From: Thioalbus denitrificans
GTDB lineage: Bacteria > Pseudomonadota > Gammaproteobacteria > DSM-26407
Direction of reading: 5' to 3'
Assembly (NCBI RefSeq): GCF_003337735.1
Contig: NZ_QPJY01000001.1
Location: forward strand, 894,331 to 958,330
DNA length: 64,000 nt
Positions 38,210 to 48,010 of the stretch are shown here, in pieces. The translations under genes and the position numbers were made by a program. The stretch's first letter is position 1. Each line of letters starts with the position of its first letter. The notes beneath the pieces are model-generated. The model had not been told where the DNA came from and searched no databases. It worked only from the letters and a program-made list of their open reading frames with translations.

Positions 38210-38228
38210 TTGTACATATATTGTACAT
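38210..38228. promoter_or_regulatory. Candidate CarH operator: two TTGTACAT repeats 11 bp apart
   Basis: TTGTACAT occurs at 38210-38217 and 38221-38228, in direct orientation with an 11-base period, upstream of carH-phr. CarH of T. thermophilus is known to bind 11-bp direct repeats, so the arrangement fits autoregulation. The assignment is inference from spacing and context. Confidence 0.65.
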
Positions 38229-38467
38229 CAATGCCAGAAGTATCATGACGCGCTCCTGGCCGGGTCTGGTGAGGTCTGTATTGTATCGTAAATGCATAGA
38301 TATTAATCGTTTTTGACCGTTGGCACCCACTGGGGGCGTGCGGTGTCGACTGAGTCTGTCATCAGGCTCATTGATTATGAAAAATCATATATAACAATTA
38401 ATTGTAAATTTCACCTGTCTTTCGGATGGCGTGGGTATGCAGCAGTTTGTGCGGCCATCAAAGGGCG

Positions 38468-38519
38468 TTGACATTTTGTCGTACAAGTATTGACAAGAAA
38501 TGTATCGATGTTGTACAAG
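38468..38519. promoter_or_regulatory. Promoter and TTGTAC-like sites upstream of the FAS1 gene
   Basis: TTGACA occurs at 38468-38473 and 38490-38495. GTACAAG occurs at 38481-38487 and 38513-38519, the inverse form of the TTGTAC word found before carH. The segments between are about 10-11 bases long. A CarH-controlled promoter for the FAS1 gene is plausible. Confidence 0.5.
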
Positions 38520-38614
38520 ATTCCTCAACGAGGTGGACATGCCCGTGGCCGTCTCGCCCGGACCGTACGGGAGTACGGTTGGATTGCCGTAATACCGACC
38601 TGGAGGATGACATC

Positions 38615-39121
38615 ATGAAACGTCTTGCAGAAAAGATCGCCCTGCTCGCTGCCGCCTTCACCTGCGTCGTGGTGCTCACCGCGACAACCGCAAACGCCGG
38701 TGGATACCGTGCTGAGACGCGGGACATCGTGGATGTGGCCGCCGGCGCCGGCAGTTTCAACACCCTGATAGCGGCGGTACAGGCCGCCGGGCTGGAGGAG
38801 ACGCTGCGCGGCGAGGGGCCGTTCACCGTGTTCGCGCCTACCGATGAGGCCTTTGCCGCCATTCCCGAAGCGGACCTGCAGGCGCTGCTCGCTGATAGGG
38901 AAAAACTGCGGGCCGTCCTCACCTACCACGTGGTCCCCGGCCGGATGATGGCCGCAGAGGTGATGGGGAGCCGCGAACTCGGCACCGCCCAGGGGCAGGC
39001 GCTGGGCGTGATGGCGGGCGATGACGGGGTCATGATCGACGACGCCCGGGTGGTCCAGGCCGACATCTTGGCCAGCAACGGCGTCATCCACGTCATCGAC
39101 AAGGTGGTGCTGCCCGACTGA
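38615..39121 (+). CDS. Secreted fasciclin (FAS1) domain protein
   Basis: The 168-residue protein has a signal peptide (about residues 1-28, ending ATTANAG) and one FAS1 domain. The latter shows GSFNTLIAAVQAAGL, the FTVFAPTDEAFAAIP motif, LTYHVVPGRMMAAEV and NGVIHVIDKVVLP. FAS1 domains mediate adhesion or matrix contacts, and bacterial singletons are often stress- or light-inducible. GGAGG precedes the ATG at 38615. It is divergent from carH-phr, with shared sequence words upstream, and ends at a good terminator. Confidence 0.92.
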   Translation: MKRLAEKIALLAAAFTCVVVLTATTANAGGYRAETRDIVDVAAGAGSFNTLIAAVQAAGLEETLRGEGPFTVFAPTDEAFAAIPEADLQALLADREKLRAVLTYHVVPGRMMAAEVMGSRELGTAQGQALGVMAGDDGVMIDDARVVQADILASNGVIHVIDKVVLPD

Positions 39122-39172
39122 AAGCGCGCCGGCCGGGTAGCCGGCGTATCTCCACAGACCGTCCACCCCCTC

Positions 39173-39207
39173 GCCCGCATCGTCAAGTTTGATGCGGGCT
39201 TTTTTTT
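39173..39207 (+). terminator. Rho-independent terminator after FAS1 gene
   Basis: GCCCGCATC and GATGCGGGC pair through nine bases around a nine-base loop, followed by eight T residues. Confidence 0.92.
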
Positions 39208-39380
39208 GTATTCTGTGGCGGATTCGGACAGGCTGGTGCCCGGCGGAGTGGCGGTCATTCGGCATTGGCACATTCCGCGCGCACTGAACATATGACGCAC
39301 CGGACAAGTGGAATGGCTCAAATGGGATTGATCGGCATGGCCGCAGTGGCCAGGGGACGGTGCGGAACGGGGAACGGAGC

Positions 39381-40265
39381 ATGGAAACTGCGGTGGACAG
39401 TCATGCCCTGCACCGGCGCGGACTGCTGGTGGTCGGGGTGGGGGTGCTGGTGATCAGCTTCGACGCCCTGCTCATCCGCCTGGCCGCGGCCGGGGCCTGG
39501 GAGGTGGCGTTCTGGCGCGGGGCCCTGATGGCGCTGTCCCTGGGACTGATCTGGGGATTGCTCGGCAAGCGGCGCAGGGGCGCGGGGCGGTTGCTGCGCG
39601 GCCCGGCGCTGGCCGCGGTGATGCTTCTGGGCATCAATGGCTGCCTGTTCGTGCTGGCCATCATGCATACCACGGTGGCCAATACGGTGGTGATCCTCTC
39701 CACCGCGCCCCTGTTCGCGGCGCTGTTCACCCGCCTGTTCCTGGGTGAGCCGGTGGTGGGGCGGACCTGGGGCGCCATCGTGATCTGCATGACCGGCACC
39801 GTGGCGGTCTTTGCCGGTTCGCTGCGGGGGGGAGGGCTGGAGGGCGACCTGGCCGCCCTGGCGGCGGCGCTCAATTTCGGCGCCATCCTGGTCCTGCTGC
39901 GGCGTCATCCGGGGCTGCCGCGCATTCCCCTGGTGGGGGCGAGCGGACTGGTCATGGCCGTTGTGTCCCTGCCGTTCGCGGCCCCCCTGGAGCTGGGGGC
40001 GGGGAGCTATGCCGTGCTGGCGCTGATGGGGTTGGTGCAGATGCCGCTGGCCCTGGTGCTGATCACCCGGGGAACCGACTACCTTCCGGCTCCGGAAGTG
40101 GGCCTGATGATACTGGTGGAGACGCTGCTGGGACCGCTCTGGGTCTGGCTGGGTGTCGGAGAGCGGCCGGCGCTGATCACCCTCGTCGGTGGCCTGCTCA
40201 TCGTCTCGACCCTGGCGGTCCACGGATGGCTGGGTCTGCGGGCGGATCATGCCGGAAACCGCTGA
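39381..40265 (+). CDS. EamA/DMT-family transporter
   Basis: The 294-residue inner-membrane protein has about ten hydrophobic helices arranged as two EamA repeats. Typical parts include FDALLIRLAAAGAWEVAFWRGALM, a TTVANTVVILSTAPLFAALF segment at the end of the first repeat, and ETLLGPLWVWLGVGE in the second. The family exports metabolites or drugs; the substrate cannot be predicted. The start at 39381 follows GGGGAAC. Its stop is 13 bases from the mltF stop, a convergent pair. Confidence 0.88.
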   Translation: METAVDSHALHRRGLLVVGVGVLVISFDALLIRLAAAGAWEVAFWRGALMALSLGLIWGLLGKRRRGAGRLLRGPALAAVMLLGINGCLFVLAIMHTTVANTVVILSTAPLFAALFTRLFLGEPVVGRTWGAIVICMTGTVAVFAGSLRGGGLEGDLAALAAALNFGAILVLLRRHPGLPRIPLVGASGLVMAVVSLPFAAPLELGAGSYAVLALMGLVQMPLALVLITRGTDYLPAPEVGLMILVETLLGPLWVWLGVGERPALITLVGGLLIVSTLAVHGWLGLRADHAGNR

Positions 40266-40278
40266 GGCGCGGTTCCGG

Positions 40279-41700
40279 TCAGGACCCCAGCAGTGCCACC
40301 AGCCAGCTGTCCCTGCCGGTCTCCTCGGTTGCCGGGCGCTGTTCGCGCCAGACCAGCAGGTCGTAGTAGCCGCGGATGTTCTCCACGTACCGCACCGGCT
40401 CCTGTCCGCGGGCAAAGCCGTAGCGGGTCTGCTTGTACCAGCTCTCCTTCGACAACAGCGGCAGGTTGCTCTTGACGTCCATCCAGCGGTCGGGGTCGCC
40501 GCCCCGTTTCTGGGTCAGCCGGCGGGCGTCCTCGAGGTGGCCGTAGCCGATGTTGTAGGCCGCCAGCGCCATCCAGGTCCGGTCGGGCTCCGGTATGCGC
40601 TCGGGAATCTTCTCGCGCACCATGCGGATATAGAGCGCGCCGCCGCGGATGCTGCTCTCCGGATCGGTGCGATCATCGATGCCCAGCTGCTTTGCCGTCC
40701 CCCGGGTCAGCATCATGATGCCGCGCACGCCGGTCGGGGAGACGGCATCCGGATCCCAATGGGATTCCTGGTAGCCCATGGCCGCCAGCAGGCGCCAGTC
40801 GATACCGGTCTCCTCGGCGGCCTGTTCGAACAGGCCGCGGTAGGCATCGAGACGCTCCTCCAGGCGGCTGACGAAAACCTGGGTCTCGAACGGGTCGAGT
40901 TGCTCCAGGTGGCCGTAGTAGCGATCCTCGAGCTGGGCCAGCCGGCCGTTGTCCCGCACTCCGCCGAAGTAGGCTTCGGCCGCTTCCAGGAGGCTGTCTT
41001 CCTCGCCTGGCGCGAAGGCCCAGGCCTTGTTTCTCGGCTGGTCGAGGACCGGACCCGCGCGCAGCTCGGGATAGAAGCGCAGGGCCTGGGCCAGCAGCCG
41101 TGAATCGATGACGGCATAGTCGAGATTGCCGTTGCCGACCTGATCCAGCAGCGCCAGGTGATCGGTTCCCGGGTAGGCGACCCAGCTGATCTGCGGGTTG
41201 ACCAGCCTCAGGCTCTCCAGCAGCTCTTCATGGCTGCTGCCGCTGAGCACGCCGATGCGGGCGCCGTCCCGGAGACCTTCGAGTTTCGGGGTGGGTTCCG
41301 TGGCGCCGTTGCGGTAAACGACCTGCGAGGAGAGCTCCTGGTAGACCGGGCCGAAGCGCAACTGCTCCTTGCGGTTGGGCGTCTCGATGAGGCCGGCCAC
41401 CAGGTCGGCCTCGCCCCGGCGCAGCAGGGGCAGGATCTCCTCGTAGCTGGCGGGGGTGATGAAGCGCACCTCGACACCCAGCGCCTCGGCAAAGCCGCGC
41501 ACCAGGTCCAGGTCCATGCCGGAGGGGCCGTCGTCACCGGTCTGGAAAGCGACGGGCGCGTTCTGCAGGGTGATGACCCGCAGCTCGCCACGGGCCGCCA
41601 CGCGATCCAGCGCCGGCTGCGCATGGCTGCAATCAGCCAGCAGCAGCGGCAGCAGGACCATGGCGGTCAGCAGTCGTGCAATCCGTCGTGCGATGCCCAT
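40279..41700 (-). CDS. mltF: Membrane-bound lytic murein transglycosylase F
   Basis: MltF cleaves peptidoglycan, forming anhydromuramyl ends, and has an N-terminal solute-binding-like regulatory domain. The 473 residues show that domain at about 35-270 (RGELRVITLQNAPVAFQTGDDGPSGMDLDLV). The transglycosylase domain follows, with the catalytic Glu in AMGYQESHWDP and the ALAAYNIGYGHLEDARRL motif. The N-terminus is a hydrophobic signal ending LLLADC, a possible lipobox with Asp before Cys, which might influence sorting. Identification is firm. Confidence 0.94.
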   Translation of the reverse strand: MGIARRIARLLTAMVLLPLLLADCSHAQPALDRVAARGELRVITLQNAPVAFQTGDDGPSGMDLDLVRGFAEALGVEVRFITPASYEEILPLLRRGEADLVAGLIETPNRKEQLRFGPVYQELSSQVVYRNGATEPTPKLEGLRDGARIGVLSGSSHEELLESLRLVNPQISWVAYPGTDHLALLDQVGNGNLDYAVIDSRLLAQALRFYPELRAGPVLDQPRNKAWAFAPGEEDSLLEAAEAYFGGVRDNGRLAQLEDRYYGHLEQLDPFETQVFVSRLEERLDAYRGLFEQAAEETGIDWRLLAAMGYQESHWDPDAVSPTGVRGIMMLTRGTAKQLGIDDRTDPESSIRGGALYIRMVREKIPERIPEPDRTWMALAAYNIGYGHLEDARRLTQKRGGDPDRWMDVKSNLPLLSKESWYKQTRYGFARGQEPVRYVENIRGYYDLLVWREQRPATEETGRDSWLVALLGS

Positions 41701-41807
41701 ATTCGGAAGTGTCTGTTTTTGTTCACTATAAGATTAAACAGCCCGAATATTAGCATATACTTATCGATAAGATCCAGCCTAAAAAAGTCAATTACTCGAC
41801 CCGGCCA

Positions 41808-42077
41808 TCACTCGCCGTGGTAGAGATCCGGTGTCAGTCGTGGCGGCATCTGCAGGTGGAAGCCCTGGCCACGGAGATTGGCGAGGACCTGGTTCACGTC
41901 CTCGCGGGCCAGGCTCCGCTCCGGCGTAAGAGTGAGCTCCAGCACCAGCTCGAGCCGCCCCATGGCCTTGAGCAAGGCCTCCGGAACCGGGTCGAAAACG
42001 TCCTTGTCGGCGAGGTAGAGATACATCTCGTCCTTGCGGCTGGAACGGTATACCCAGCAGGTCAGTTCGTCGGTCAT
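41808..42077 (-). CDS. ycgL: YcgL domain protein
   Basis: This 89-residue cytoplasmic protein matches the conserved gammaproteobacterial YcgL family, of unknown function: CWVYRSSRKDEMYLYLADKDVFDPVPEALL, LELTLTPERSLARED and a C-terminal LPPRLTPDL-like end. The ATG at 42077 has no ribosome binding site. Instead an octamer repeat array (42085-42176) starts eight bases upstream and stays open in frame, so upstream initiation through the array is formally possible. Confidence 0.88.
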   Translation of the reverse strand: MTDELTCWVYRSSRKDEMYLYLADKDVFDPVPEALLKAMGRLELVLELTLTPERSLAREDVNQVLANLRGQGFHLQMPPRLTPDLYHGE

Positions 42078-42084
42078 GTTGGTT

Positions 42085-42176
42085 GAATGCGTGAATGCGT
42101 GAATGCGTGAATGCGTGAATGCGTGAATGCGTGAATGCGTGAATGCGTGAATGCGTGAGTGCGTGAGTGCGTGAAC
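42085..42176. repeat. Octamer array (CACGCATT on the minus strand) 5' of ycgL
   Basis: Eight exact GTGAATGC units (42091-42154) are followed by two GTGAGTGC units, with partial units at both ends. Read toward ycgL on the minus strand, CACGCACT units come first and CACGCATT units next to the gene. This is the same polarity as at 50231-50326 upstream of slyX. Confidence 0.92.
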
Positions 42177-42185
42177 CGTCGATAT

Positions 42186-42210
42186 ACTGGCAACTGGCAA
42201 CTGGCAACTA
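42186..42210. repeat. Heptamer array ACTGGCA, three copies
   Basis: Three exact ACTGGCA units plus ACTA lie between the ycgL octamer array and the next heptamer array. Confidence 0.85.
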
Positions 42211-42224
42211 GCCCAGGCGACAAT

Positions 42225-42252
42225 CCCCTTACCCCTTACCCCTTACCCCCTA
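42225..42252. repeat. Heptamer array CCCCTTA overlapping a stop codon
   Basis: Three CCCCTTA units and a degenerate fourth (CCCCCTAT). On the minus strand each unit supplies TAA, and the stop codon of the neighbouring phosphatase gene (42236-42238) lies inside the array. Confidence 0.88.
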
Positions 42253-43054
42253 TCCCTTCCCGGTTCTCCGCCAGCCACGCCTGCCATTGGGCGAACAGGG
42301 CGGGGGAGCAGGCGGAGACCACGGAGCGGGGCTCGAGCGCGGGCCGGAACAGGGGTTCGCCGGCGAGGGTGGCGCATTGGCCCCCAGCCTCGATGAGAAT
42401 CAGGCTGCCGGCGGCGTAGTCCCACAGCTTCTGGCCGCCGTGGAGGTGGACATGGCCGCGGCCGGTGGCCAGCCAGGCCCACTCCAGGGCGCAGGATCCG
42501 AAGTTGCGCTGGGAGGCGTAGGGCGGACGGGCGGCCAGGACTGCCGCGAGTTCCGGCCGCAGGCGCTTGAAGTCCACCACGCCGATGGAGCCCTTCAGCG
42601 GGCGTCCATCATCGCTGTTGCGGCAGGGCCGGCCGTCGTGGCGGGCACCGGCGCCGCGGACGGCGCTGAAGCACTCGTCCCGCACCGGGTCGAAGATGAT
42701 ACCCAATACGGGAGCGCCGTCCACCAGCAGGGCCAGGGATACGGCGAAGCAGGGAATTCCGGCGGCGAAGTTGCTCGTCCCGTCCAGCGGGTCCAGGCAC
42801 CAGAGCGGTTGTTCCGGGCGGGAGAGCAGCGCCTGCTGCCGGGCGGCGGTCATCTCCTCGCTGAGAAAGGCGATATCCGGCCAGCGTGCCTGCAGTTCCC
42901 GCTGCAGGCGCTGGTCCATGGCCAGGTCCGCCTCGGTGAGGAGGCTGCCGTCGGCCTTGCGATCGGCGCTCACGCGCCGGAACCGGGGCATGATCTCCCC
43001 GGCGGCGGCCTGGCGCACCAGCGTTTCCAGTTCTCCGATGTCCGGCAGTGTCAT
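42236..43054 (-). CDS. Inositol monophosphatase / 3'(2'),5'-bisphosphate nucleotidase family
   Basis: The 272-residue protein has the Mg2+-dependent phosphatase motifs of the IMP superfamily: LLTEADLAMDQRL, FLSEEMTA, CLDPLDGTSNFAAGIPCFAVS (metal-binding Asp residues) and KLWDYAAGSLILIEAGG. Substrates in the family include inositol phosphate, 3'-phosphoadenosine 5'-phosphate and sugar phosphates; the sequence does not decide. The last codons, GGKG, and the stop are read from the CCCCTTA heptamer array, so the repeat has become coding. It is divergent from the DnaJ-related gene. Confidence 0.87.
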   Translation of the reverse strand: MTLPDIGELETLVRQAAAGEIMPRFRRVSADRKADGSLLTEADLAMDQRLQRELQARWPDIAFLSEEMTAARQQALLSRPEQPLWCLDPLDGTSNFAAGIPCFAVSLALLVDGAPVLGIIFDPVRDECFSAVRGAGARHDGRPCRNSDDGRPLKGSIGVVDFKRLRPELAAVLAARPPYASQRNFGSCALEWAWLATGRGHVHLHGGQKLWDYAAGSLILIEAGGQCATLAGEPLFRPALEPRSVVSACSPALFAQWQAWLAENREGIGGKG

Positions 43055-43163
43055 GGCGGCTCCCGTGACGCATTCCAGGGGACAGGCATTCTAGCAGCCT
43101 CGAGGCCGGCCGGCTGCCGGCCGGAACCGCACACCGGGCGGCTCCCTGTGCCAGAATCGGTCC

Positions 43164-43757
43164 ATGTCCGTCACGATGTCCCTGTCCCGCGCCCTGGATG
43201 AACGGCTGCCGGAGTTGCTCCGGGCGCATCCGCACGGGCTGTCCGAACACGCCCTGCTGCGGGCGTTGCGTGCGTCCGGATGCGGCCATCTGCCGCCGGG
43301 ACCGCTGGCTGATCCCCTGGCGCTGTTCCGGGTGCACTTCCTGCTCTTCAACGCCCTCTACCGGCTGCGCGCGCGGCTGTGGCGGGCGGGTTCGGCTCAC
43401 CTGTCCATCGAACCGCTGTGCATCCGCCTGGAGGACTACCGGCCCGGCGCGCCCGCGCTGACGGCCGCCGACAGCCTGGCGGAGTTCTACCTGGAGCCGG
43501 ACAACCTCGAGCGCGCCACCCGCGCGGGCGTGGCGCAACTGCTGGCCCGGAGCCGCCGGCGGCTGCTCGCCGGCGGTGAGCGGACCGCGGCCCTGGCGGT
43601 GCTCGGCCTGGCCGAGCCGACGGACTGGCCGGCCATCCGGCGCCGCTACCGGGAACTGGCCGGGCGGCACCACCCCGATCGGGGCGGGGAGGCCGGACGT
43701 CTGCAGGAGATCCATGCCGCCCTGCGCATCCTCGGGCGCTGCTACGGCGGGAGATGA
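43164..43757 (+). CDS. DnaJ-related protein with C-terminal J domain
   Basis: The 197-residue protein has an N-terminal DNAJ_related-type domain (ELLRAHPHGLSEHALLRAL, LFRVHFLLFNALYRLRARL). The C-terminal short J domain has the HPD tripeptide in RRRYRELAGRHHPDRGGE. J domains stimulate Hsp70 ATPase activity. The N-terminal part is found in gammaproteobacterial proteins of unknown client. The ATG at 43164 gives the expected start. It is followed by uup 113 bases on, in the same direction. Confidence 0.85.
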   Translation: MSVTMSLSRALDERLPELLRAHPHGLSEHALLRALRASGCGHLPPGPLADPLALFRVHFLLFNALYRLRARLWRAGSAHLSIEPLCIRLEDYRPGAPALTAADSLAEFYLEPDNLERATRAGVAQLLARSRRRLLAGGERTAALAVLGLAEPTDWPAIRRRYRELAGRHHPDRGGEAGRLQEIHAALRILGRCYGGR

Positions 43758-43869
43758 AGGCCATGCCGCTACCCGGCCACGCTTGCGGAGAGCCGGCCGG
43801 CGGCACTCTGAGGCATAATGCGCTCCCCATCACGGGAACTGGACGAATGGAACGAGGAACGGTGGAACC

Positions 43870-45765
<1,896 letters not shown>

Positions 45766-46039
45766 TTCCCCCGCGGGGCCGGGTCGGGTCACGGGGCTGT
45801 CATCGGCCGTTAAGGTTCGTTTCAGCTGGGTCGCGCTAAGGTCGTGCCACCGGTCGTACCGGGGCGATGCCGCGCTGTTGGGCGGGCCCCGACCGGTTCC
45901 ACAAGGATGCAGCCGCCGGACAGGAGGTCCACTCCCGCCGTTTGCCCGTTGCCGGTCATCTCCGGCATCCACCTGACTGAATCCCTGCCGGGCGTCTGCA
46001 CTGGATGGCATGACACGATATGACCAAGGAGCAAGGAAG

Positions 46040-47068
46040 ATGAAGGTTACCCTCACAACCCTGGCCGTGGCGCTCGCCCTGGCCGGCGGCCCCGCCATGG
46101 CCGCCCAGTGGCAGGCGCTGCCGGACACCGCGCCGGCCCCCGCCGACAATCCCACCACCGCCGAGAAGGTGGAACTCGGGAAGATGCTCTACTTCGACCC
46201 CCGCGTCTCCTCCACCGGCACCGTCTCCTGCTTCTCCTGCCACAACGTGATGGAGGGCGGCGACGACCACCGGCCCACCTCCGTCGGCGTGCATGGACAG
46301 CTGGGCGGACGCAACGCGCCGACCGTCTGGAACAGCGCCTTCCACTCCGCCCAGTTCTGGGACGGCCGCGCCGCGACCCTGGAGGACCAGGCCAAGGGTC
46401 CGGTGACCAACCCCGTCGAGATGGGTATGAGCGACCTGGACGCCGCGGTGAGCCGGCTTACCCGGATCAAGGGCTACAAGCCCTTCTTCGACGCCGCCTT
46501 CGGCCCGGGCGACAACATCAACGCCGACAACATGGCCAAGGCCATCGCCGCCTACGAGCGCACCCAGATCACCCCCGACAGCCCCTATGACCGCTACGTG
46601 AAGGGCGACCGGCAGGCACTCAGCGCCCAGCAGGTGCGGGGCATGGAGACCTTCGACAGGATCGGCTGCACCAGCTGCCATTCCGGCGCCAACTTCGACG
46701 GCCCGGCACTTCCCGCCGGGCAGCCGTTCCTGATGAAGTTCCCCACCTTCCCCGGCAGCAGCTACGACGCCGAGTACAAGCTCACGGAAGACCCGGGGCG
46801 CTACGCCAGCACCGGGAACGATGCCGACAGGCACATGTGGCGGGTGCCCACGCTGCGCAACCTCACCTACACGGCGCCGTACTTCCACAACGGTTCGGTG
46901 AAGAGCCTGCCCGAGGCGGTCAAGGTGATGGCCAAGACCCAGCTGAACAAGGATCTCGGCGACGCCGACACGGCGGACATCGTGGCCTTCCTGGAGGGGC
47001 TCACCGGCAAGTTCCCGGACCAGACCATGCCGCACCTGCCGCCCACGCCGGGAGACCTGCTGGAGTAA
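46040..47068 (+). CDS. Di-heme cytochrome c peroxidase
   Basis: This periplasmic enzyme reduces hydrogen peroxide with electrons from small cytochromes. It has 342 residues with a signal peptide (about 1-23, ending AMAA) and two heme-binding motifs, CFSCH and CTSCH. Other family parts are LGKMLYFDPRVSSTG, GGRNAPTVWNSAF, FWDGRAATLEDQA and VPTLRNLTYTAPYFHNG. The start at 46040 directly follows AAGGAAG. It faces ahpC across a bidirectional terminator, two peroxide-removing systems side by side. The cytochrome c at 53769-54089 could be a donor. Confidence 0.92.
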   Translation: MKVTLTTLAVALALAGGPAMAAQWQALPDTAPAPADNPTTAEKVELGKMLYFDPRVSSTGTVSCFSCHNVMEGGDDHRPTSVGVHGQLGGRNAPTVWNSAFHSAQFWDGRAATLEDQAKGPVTNPVEMGMSDLDAAVSRLTRIKGYKPFFDAAFGPGDNINADNMAKAIAAYERTQITPDSPYDRYVKGDRQALSAQQVRGMETFDRIGCTSCHSGANFDGPALPAGQPFLMKFPTFPGSSYDAEYKLTEDPGRYASTGNDADRHMWRVPTLRNLTYTAPYFHNGSVKSLPEAVKVMAKTQLNKDLGDADTADIVAFLEGLTGKFPDQTMPHLPPTPGDLLE

Positions 47069-47096
47069 CCGGGCAGGTGGTTTTCGCACTGGCATG

Positions 47097-47134
47097 AAAA
47101 AGGCCGGCCGGGGTCACCCCCGGCCGGCCTTTTT
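47097..47134. terminator. Bidirectional terminator between ccp and ahpC
   Basis: AAAAAGGCCGGCCGGGG is followed by a short loop and its complement CCCCGGCCGGCCTTTTT. T tracts result on both strands, serving the convergent peroxidase and peroxiredoxin genes. Confidence 0.95.
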
Positions 47135-47155
47135 GCGCGAGTGCGCCGCGGCCGC

Positions 47156-47761
47156 CTACAGGGCGTCGGCGTTCTCGGCCAGGTAGTCGGCCACGCCGTC
47201 GGGGGTGGCCGTCATGCCCTTGGAGCCCTTCTGCCAGCCGGCGGGGCAGACCTCGCCGTGCTCCTCGACGAACTGCAGGGCGTCGACCATGCGCAGCATC
47301 TCGTCCACGTTGCGGCCGAGCGGCAGATCGTTCACCACCTGGTGGCGCACCATGCCCTCCTTGTCGATGAGGAAGGAGCCGCGGAAGGCCACCGCGCCGT
47401 CGGGGGTCTCCACGTCGAAGGCCTTGCAGATGCCGTGGGTCATGTCGGCCACCAGGGTGTAGCCCACCGGGCCGATGCCGCCCTGGTTCACCGGGGTGTT
47501 GCGCCAGGCGTTGTGGGTGAAGTGGGAGTCGATGGAGACGCCGATCACCTCCACGTTGCGATCCTTGAACTCCTGCAGCCGGTGATCGAAGGCGATGAGC
47601 TCCGACGGGCACACGAAGGTGAAGTCCAGGGGATAGAAGAAGACCACGGCGTACTTGCCCTTGGTGGCTTCGGCGAAGTTGTACTTGTCCACGATGCTGC
47701 CGTCACCGAGGACGGCGGGGGCGGTGAAATCAGGGGCCTGGCGGCCGACGAGAACTCCCAC
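47156..47761 (-). CDS. Typical 2-Cys peroxiredoxin (AhpC/Prx type)
   Basis: The 201-residue protein reduces peroxides through a peroxidatic Cys51 (DFTFVCPSEL) and a resolving Cys172 (EEHGEVCPAGW). GGIG is present in the loop (residues 94-97), but the C-terminal YF motif of overoxidation-sensitive enzymes is absent, so it is probably a robust form. No AhpF is adjacent; thioredoxin is the likely reductant. It converges with the di-heme peroxidase gene. The start at 47761 gives the usual N-terminus. Confidence 0.94.
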   Translation of the reverse strand: MGVLVGRQAPDFTAPAVLGDGSIVDKYNFAEATKGKYAVVFFYPLDFTFVCPSELIAFDHRLQEFKDRNVEVIGVSIDSHFTHNAWRNTPVNQGGIGPVGYTLVADMTHGICKAFDVETPDGAVAFRGSFLIDKEGMVRHQVVNDLPLGRNVDEMLRMVDALQFVEEHGEVCPAGWQKGSKGMTATPDGVADYLAENADAL

Positions 47762-48010
47762 GTTGATAACCTCCGTTGCATTCGTTGCGGGTGGAACCGG
47801 GATTTCCCGGCAATTCCCCGCGGATTCCGTCGGGTGTTGCCGGAAATGTCATTTAGACAGAGTCCAGATTCGGGCGGCATCCTACCCGGTCTCCCATACC
47901 GGATCAATGCACTGCACCAAATTGGGGTATATCCTCCCCGTTCGAGGGCGGCCCGGCCCGGTTGCGGTTACAATGCGCCCCTTCCACGTTCCCATCACCC
48001 GGCCCGACCC

